Part shown: positions 5,201 to 8,475 of the stretch, one piece after another
Layout: each line of letters begins with the position of its first letter
Position numbering within the stretch: position 1 is the first letter of the stretch
Assembly (NCBI GenBank): GCA_003242205.1
Contig: QGUR01000194.1
Location: 1 to 8,475 of the forward strand
DNA: 8,475 bases
Origin: Chloroflexota bacterium
GTDB taxonomy: Bacteria; Chloroflexota; Anaerolineae; Aggregatilineales; Phototrophicaceae
Direction: 5' to 3'
Made by a program: the position numbers and the translations under genes
Notes under the pieces: model-generated
Database searches by the model: none
What the model saw: only the letters and a program-made list of their open reading frames with translations
Told to the model about the DNA's origin: nothing

Positions 5201-5991
5201 ATCCGGTTTTTCGGGAACGCTACCAACAAGGGACCACCGCGCTGCACCGGCTGGATGCCCGCGTCAAGCTGGTGATGGCGCTGCTGCTGGCGCTCGGCGT
5301 TTCACTGACGCCTGAAGGCGTCTGGCCTGTCTATGCTCTGCAATGGTGTTTGATCGCCGCGGTGGGCGCGGCCGGCGGCCTGAGCGCGTGGCGGCTTGGG
5401 CGCGCCGCCGCGGTTGCGCTGCCGTTCACGCTGGCCGCGGCGGCGCTGGTTTTCACCACCCCCGGCGAGCCGGTCGCGCGGGCCGGCGGGCTGGTCATCA
5501 CCGGCGCGGGGCTGGCGCGTTTTCTCAGCATCGTTCTCAAAAGCTGGCTGGCGGTACAGGCCGCGCTGCTGCTGGCGATGACGACGCCGTTTGATGATAT
5601 TCTGGCGGCGGCGCGGAGTTTGAAGGTTCCCGACACGCTGGTCGCAATCGTCGGCTTCATGTATCGCTATCTCTACGTGCTGGTTGACGAAGCGCAGTCG
5701 CTGCTACGAGCGCGGGCAGCGCGCAGCGCCGCGCTTCCCGGCAAACCCTCCGGCGGCAGCCTGCGCTGGCGGGCGCGGGTCGCGGGCGGCATGGTTGGCA
5801 GCCTGTTTCTACGAAGTTTTGAACGCAGCGAGCGCGTCTATGCAGCCATGCTCTCTCGCGGGTATGATGGGCGGCTGCGCGGTTTCGCGCCGCCCCCGCT
5901 GGACTGGCGTTCGGCGGGCTGGGCGGCGTTACCCGTGCTGCTGATGGCCGTTACCGTCGTGCTGGCCTTCGTTTTTCGGAGCAGCGCATGA
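5197..5991 (+). CDS. cbiQ: ECF transporter transmembrane coupling protein CbiQ
   Basis: A 264-residue T component that links the CbiM substrate binder to the CbiO ATPases. The N-terminus has the usual LDARVKLVMALLLAL start of the first helix. Several hydrophobic helices follow (about 25-60, 70-87, 107-130, 240-260). The two conserved cytoplasmic coupling motifs are visible: LLRARAARS (169-177) and ERSERVYAAMLSRGYDG (209-225), which contact the ATPase dimer. Length is normal for the family. The ATG overlaps the cbiM stop as ATGA (5197-5200), and its own stop overlaps the cbiO start in the same way, so the three genes are translationally coupled. Confidence 0.95.
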   Translation: MNPVFRERYQQGTTALHRLDARVKLVMALLLALGVSLTPEGVWPVYALQWCLIAAVGAAGGLSAWRLGRAAAVALPFTLAAAALVFTTPGEPVARAGGLVITGAGLARFLSIVLKSWLAVQAALLLAMTTPFDDILAAARSLKVPDTLVAIVGFMYRYLYVLVDEAQSLLRARAARSAALPGKPSGGSLRWRARVAGGMVGSLFLRSFERSERVYAAMLSRGYDGRLRGFAPPPLDWRSAGWAALPVLLMAVTVVLAFVFRSSA

Positions 5992-6707
5992 GTCACCACT
6001 CAATCGAGGTCGATGGCCTGTGCTATCGCTATCCCGATGGGCGCGTAGCGCTGGAAAATGTGTCTCTGCACGTCGCGCCGGATGAAAAAGTCGCGCTCGT
6101 CGGCCCGAACGGCGCGGGCAAATCGACGCTGTTGCTGCATCTCAACGGCGTGCTGCGCCCTGCCGCGGGCAGCATCCGCGTTGCCGGCCTGCCGCTGGAA
6201 GACCGGCATCTGGGGCAGATTCGCGCCGCCGTCGGCCTTGTGTTCCAGAATCCCGACGATCAACTCTTTTCGACCCGCGTTTACGACGACGTGGCCTTTG
6301 GCCCGCTGCACCTCGGTCTGGATGAAGCTGAGGTGCGCGCCCGCGTAGCTACGGCGCTGGACGCGGTGGGCATGAGCGCTTACGCGGATCGTTCCAGCTA
6401 TCACCTGAGCATGGGGGAGAAAAAACGCATCGCCATTGCGACGGTGCTGAGCATGTCGCCGCAAATTCTGGTGCTGGACGAACCGACGGCCGGCCTCGAC
6501 CCGCGCGCGCGGCGGCAGTTGATCGGTCTGCTGCGCGGGCTTGAACAGCAGACGATGCTCATCAGCACCCATGATATGCGGCTTGTAAGCGAGTTATGTT
6601 CCAGAACCATTGTGTTGGATGGCGGCCACATCATCGCCGATGGCCCAACGCAGGTTATTCTCAGCGATGATGCGCTGCTGGAGCGTCACGGGCTGGAACG
6701 GCCTTGA
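5988..6707 (+). CDS. cbiO: Cobalt/nickel ECF transporter ATP-binding protein CbiO
   Basis: A 239-residue ABC ATPase that powers the CbiMQ complex, presumably as a homodimer since only one ATPase gene is present. All catalytic elements are in place: Walker A GPNGAGKST (39-47), Q-loop VFQNPDDQLFS (85-95) with the N-P-D-D-Q phrase typical of ECF ATPases, signature LSMGEKKRIAIA (140-151), Walker B ILVLDEP (160-166), D-loop AGLD (168-171) and switch His195 in ISTHDM. The signature has Met where many ABC proteins have Gly (LSGGQ); such changes are tolerated in this family. The C-terminus is short, without the added domain of some EcfA proteins. The start ATG overlaps cbiQ by 4 nt, with GGAG 6-10 nt upstream. 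No clear terminator follows. Confidence 0.95.
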   Translation: MSHHSIEVDGLCYRYPDGRVALENVSLHVAPDEKVALVGPNGAGKSTLLLHLNGVLRPAAGSIRVAGLPLEDRHLGQIRAAVGLVFQNPDDQLFSTRVYDDVAFGPLHLGLDEAEVRARVATALDAVGMSAYADRSSYHLSMGEKKRIAIATVLSMSPQILVLDEPTAGLDPRARRQLIGLLRGLEQQTMLISTHDMRLVSELCSRTIVLDGGHIIADGPTQVILSDDALLERHGLERP

Positions 6708-6866
6708 ATAACCCGGGTAAGATTGGCATCATTGAAAGCGTCTATTCGTCAGACGCTGCTAATACGCATGGTAAACATGCTGGCGCTGCGCCCAAACCGG
6801 GCGGGCGTCAGCTTGTCCTATTGCGTCAGGCGGCGTTAGAGGTAGATTTCAGGATGCGAGGGTACG
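6708..6866 (+). other. Intergenic stretch with two hairpins, cbiO to DUF2630-like gene
   Basis: About 160 nt without a convincing gene. AGCGTCT (6737-6743) pairs with AGACGCT (6751-6757) over a 7-nt loop, and a longer imperfect GC-rich stem covers about 6779-6812. Neither has a T-run, so termination after cbiO would be inefficient or Rho-dependent. TTGAAA (6732-6737) and GCTAAT (6758-6763) could be promoter boxes but are 20 bp apart, which is too long for confidence. Confidence 0.35.
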
Positions 6867-7082
6867 ATGAGCGATACATTCAACCTGATCACGGCACTCG
6901 CGAATGAGCGTCATATGCTGTACCGGCTTGCCGCTCGCCAGCACCTGACCCCAGACCAGCAGAATCGACTGAACCAGATCGACAACCAGCTTCCCGTCCT
7001 CTGGGACCAATACCGGCGGGAACTTGCAGGCCGCTATCGCCCCTATACCACATCGTCAAGCAACGACCAGCAAGCTGCGTAA
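6867..7082 (+). CDS. Small DUF2630-like helical protein
   Basis: A 71-residue cytosolic protein with two predicted helices separated by a turn: FNLITALANERHMLYRLAARQ and LTPDQQNRLNQIDNQLPVLWDQYRRELAGR, then a Ser/Thr/Gln-rich tail. The layout (a short Ile/Leu-Glu-x-His-type first helix, a 'L-x-P-x-x-x-x-R-L' turn, and 'I-x-x-Q-L-x-x-x-W-D-x-x-R') resembles the DUF2630 family, small proteins of unknown function common in actinobacteria; the match is by eye and should be confirmed by a profile search. ATG 6867 follows GAGGG (6858-6862) by 4 nt. It ends just before a strong terminator. It may belong to the cbi transcript or be separate, with 159 nt between it and cbiO. Confidence 0.75.
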   Translation: MSDTFNLITALANERHMLYRLAARQHLTPDQQNRLNQIDNQLPVLWDQYRRELAGRYRPYTTSSSNDQQAA

Positions 7083-7087
7083 CCGCC

Positions 7088-7125
7088 ACAGGGCTGAGCA
7101 TGAAAGCTCAGCCCTGTTTGTTTTT
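7088..7125 (+). terminator. Strong Rho-independent terminator after the DUF2630-like gene
   Basis: ACAGGGCTGAGC (7088-7099), loop ATGAAA, GCTCAGCCCTGT (7106-7117): a perfect 12-bp stem followed by TTTGTTTTT. On the minus strand the same stem contains the ada stop codon (TCA on + at 7108-7110) and has no T-run after it, so it terminates well only in the + direction while adding a 3' hairpin to the ada mRNA. Confidence 0.93.
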
Positions 7126-8190
7126 CCGTTCCCGTTCCAGCAGCGCGCGCTTGCGATTGATCCCCCAGCGATATCCACCCATGCCGCCATCGCCGCGCAC
7201 GACGCGGTGGCACGGAATGACGACCGCGACCGGGTTGGTGGCGCAGGCGCGGGCGACGGCGCGGGCCGCATTTGGCTGGCCGAGCGCCGCAGCGATCTCG
7301 CGGTAGCTGCGCGTTTCGCCGGCGGGAATGCGCTGGAGTTCCTGCCATACGCGCCACTGAAAAGCCGTCGCCCGCACGTCGAGCGGCAGGTCGGCGTGGG
7401 GTTCCTCGCCTTCCAGCCGGGCGAGAATCGCCTCGACCCACGGGCGGAAGCCGTCATCGTCGCGGATGAGGTCTGCGGCGGGAAATTCCTCGCGCAGCGC
7501 CTGCGCCAGCACGTCATCGGCATCGCCCAGAAAGACGCACGCCACGCCCCGATCCGTCGCGGCGACCAGCAGCCGCCCAAGCGAGCTATCGACGATGGTG
7601 TAGCCGATCCGCTGCCCTGCGCCGCCGCGCCGGTAGGTCGCCGGAGACATGCCCAGCGCGGAAGCCGGCGCGCCGTCGTAAATCACGCTCGGAGAATTGA
7701 AACCGGCATCATAAAGCGCATCGGCGACCGTACCGGCCTGCTTCAGTTGGGCCTTGAACCGGCCTACCCGCGCCGCCTCGACGTATTGCCTGGGACTGAG
7801 GCCGGCGACGCGCTTGAATACCCGCTGGAGATGGTAGGGGCTGTAGCCGGCTTCCCGGCCCAGCGCCGCCAGCGTCAGCGGGCGGTCGAGATGCGCCTCG
7901 ATATAACGGCAGACGCGCTCGACGACTTCGGCTTCATGCGCGACGGCCTGCGGGCGGCAGCGCTTGCAGGGCCGGTAACCCGCCGCTTCGGCCGCTTCGG
8001 CGTCGGGATAAAACACCACATGCTCGCGACGCGGTTTGCGCGCGGGGCAGGATGGGCGGCAGTAAATGCCGGTGGATGTTACGGCGCAGACGAACTGCCC
8101 ATCGTAACGAGCGTCTCTTTCGACCATCGCCCGCCAGCGCACGTCGTCGCTGAGCGCGTTCATCAGGGGCATTTCAACGCTTCTTTCCAC
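7108..8190 (-). CDS. ada: Bifunctional Ada: methylphosphotriester/O6-methylguanine repair protein and transcription activator
   Basis: A 360-residue full-length Ada. The N-terminal zinc domain takes a methyl group from DNA methylphosphotriesters; its four ligands are Cys44, Cys48, Cys75 and Cys78 (TGIYCRPSCPAR and PCKRCRP), each six residues beyond the E. coli positions 38, 42, 69 and 72. Residues about 85-188 form an AraC-type HTH with two helix-turn-helix units (LTLAALGREAGYSPYHLQRVFKRVAGLSPRQYV and the ADALYDAGFNSPSVIY part). Residues about 195-355 are the O6-alkylguanine transferase with the acceptor Cys327 in PCHRVV and the RAVARACATNP helix. Methylation of the N-terminal domain turns Ada into an activator of its own gene in E. 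coli. GTG 8190 is chosen for a very strong GAGGAGG six bases upstream; an ATG at codon 7 is the alternative. It is a single-gene unit with its promoter inside an inverted repeat. Confidence 0.96.
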   Translation of the reverse strand: MERSVEMPLMNALSDDVRWRAMVERDARYDGQFVCAVTSTGIYCRPSCPARKPRREHVVFYPDAEAAEAAGYRPCKRCRPQAVAHEAEVVERVCRYIEAHLDRPLTLAALGREAGYSPYHLQRVFKRVAGLSPRQYVEAARVGRFKAQLKQAGTVADALYDAGFNSPSVIYDGAPASALGMSPATYRRGGAGQRIGYTIVDSSLGRLLVAATDRGVACVFLGDADDVLAQALREEFPAADLIRDDDGFRPWVEAILARLEGEEPHADLPLDVRATAFQWRVWQELQRIPAGETRSYREIAAALGQPNAARAVARACATNPVAVVIPCHRVVRGDGGMGGYRWGINRKRALLERERKNKQG

Positions 8191-8219
8191 GAATTTCCTC
8201 CTCAGCCGGACACACGGGG

Positions 8220-8279
8220 CCGAGCGACAACCCGATTGCTGCTCCTAGCATAGACCGGAAGCGCCGGGTTGTCGCTCGG
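8220..8279. repeat. 15-bp perfect inverted repeat in the ada promoter
   Basis: CCGAGCGACAACCCG (8220-8234) and its exact reverse complement (8265-8279) are separated by 30 bp, about 45 bp centre to centre or roughly four helical turns. The arms flank and partly overlap the ada -35/-10 region. An operator for a dimeric or looping regulator is the simplest reading; a transcript hairpin is possible too. No T-run follows, so it is not a terminator. Confidence 0.8.
8247..8275 (-). promoter_or_regulatory. Probable ada promoter
   Basis: On the minus strand GCGACA (+ 8270-8275, 4 of 6) and TATGCT (+ 8247-8252, 4 of 6) are 17 bp apart, placing the transcription start near + 8240, about 50 nt before the GTG start. 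The -35 lies inside the distal arm of the inverted repeat at 8220-8279. Both boxes are mediocre, as expected for a promoter that needs an activator. Confidence 0.45.
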
Positions 8280-8416
8280 ATTCTTGCGTCCAATGTGCCG
8301 TGATTCGCGGGCGATCAGCAGTTGAGCCTGCCCGTGCAAGTCAGATGATGCGCGGCGGCCCATACGGGTCGGGAGGGTCAAACGGCGGTTTTCCGGGCGT
8401 TTCGGGGGTGACGACT

Positions 8417-8436
8417 CTCCCCGCTAAAGCGGGGAG
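8417..8436 (-). repeat. Right-end hairpin of a second IS200/IS605-type element
   Basis: CTCCCCGC (8417-8424), loop TAAA (8425-8428), GCGGGGAG (8429-8436). Read on the minus strand this is an 8-bp perfect stem with a TTTA loop, the same layout as at 239-258 but with a different stem sequence. It follows the end of a TnpB-like frame and so marks the 3' end of an element whose body lies right of the window. Confidence 0.75.
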
Positions 8437-8474
8437 CTTCCCAGAGCACGCTCGCCGTGACCGGCCACGTTACG
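8424..8474 (-). CDS. TnpB-like protein, extreme C-terminus (partial)
   Basis: The last 16 codons of a minus-strand gene entering from the right edge: RNVAGHGERALGSSPL then TAG (+ 8424-8426). The RNVAGHGE phrase fits the stretch just after the RuvC-III 'NAARN' helix in TnpB/OrfB proteins, and the Ser-Pro-Leu ending with the stop codon starting in a TTTA hairpin loop repeats what is seen in the left-edge tnpB. The fragment is too short for certainty; the call depends on the hairpin as well as the tail. Confidence 0.65.
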   Translation of the reverse strand, partial: RNVAGHGERALGSSPL

Positions 8475-8475
8475 C

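Noticed and set aside
6704..6907. 67-residue frame starting TTG at the end of cbiO
   Set aside because: No ribosome site, unusual composition, and it overlaps the better-supported DUF2630-like gene, which has a good ribosome site.
7024..8253. Long 409-residue + strand frame opposite ada
   Set aside because: It is the antisense of a full-length, motif-complete Ada; long open frames opposite genes are expected at high GC.
1..8475. A composite transposon carrying ada, cbiMQO and the other genes between two IS copies
   Set aside because: The two end hairpins differ in sequence and IS200/IS605 elements move as single strands with specific left and right ends, so two inward 3' ends do not define a mobile unit.

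Overview
The window is GC-rich, densely coded bacterial chromosome. The gene set (PA14/SH3 exported protein, DUF4342 protein, Roadblock plus V4R pair, stand-alone LexA-type DNA-binding protein, Gram-positive-style LexA operator) suggests Chloroflexota, perhaps Anaerolineae. That placement is inferred from gene content only. No rRNA, tRNA or CRISPR array was seen.

Layout, left to right. Bases 1-270 are the 3' end of an IS200/IS605-type element on the + strand: the zinc-ribbon tail of a TnpB with its right-end hairpin. Next, on the minus strand, is an exported PA14 + double SH3 protein (303-1388). A divergent promoter region leads to a DUF4342 membrane protein (1650-2132) with a clear terminator. 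A promoter, leader hairpin and TTG-started Roadblock/LC7 protein (2346-2717) follow, then a V4R-domain protein (2740-3360). Convergent to that pair is an unrecognised 111-residue protein (3371-3706, minus). Divergent from it is an 87-residue protein (3868-4131) consisting of a LexA-type winged helix without the peptidase domain; a GAAC-N4-GTTC box lies inside its promoter spacer.

Bases 4253-6707 hold an operon for an ECF-type cobalt/nickel transporter: CbiM fused to a PDGLE (CbiN-like) segment, CbiQ and CbiO, joined by ATGA overlaps. CbiM binds the metal, the PDGLE part probably stands in for CbiN, CbiQ couples, and CbiO hydrolyses ATP. A DUF2630-like small protein (6867-7082) follows, with a strong terminator whose hairpin overlaps the stop codon of the convergent ada gene (7108-8190, minus). 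Ada has all its zinc and methyl-acceptor cysteines, and its promoter is embedded in a 15-bp perfect inverted repeat. At the right edge (8424-8474, minus) is the last fragment of a second TnpB-like gene, with the same stop-codon-in-hairpin arrangement as at the left edge.

The window is thus about 8.1 kb of host genes between two inward-pointing IS200/IS605-type 3' ends. The points most worth a second look are the LexA-box/LexA-DBD unit, the operator-like repeat at ada, the two TnpB 3' ends as possible guide-RNA loci, and the Roadblock-V4R pair.
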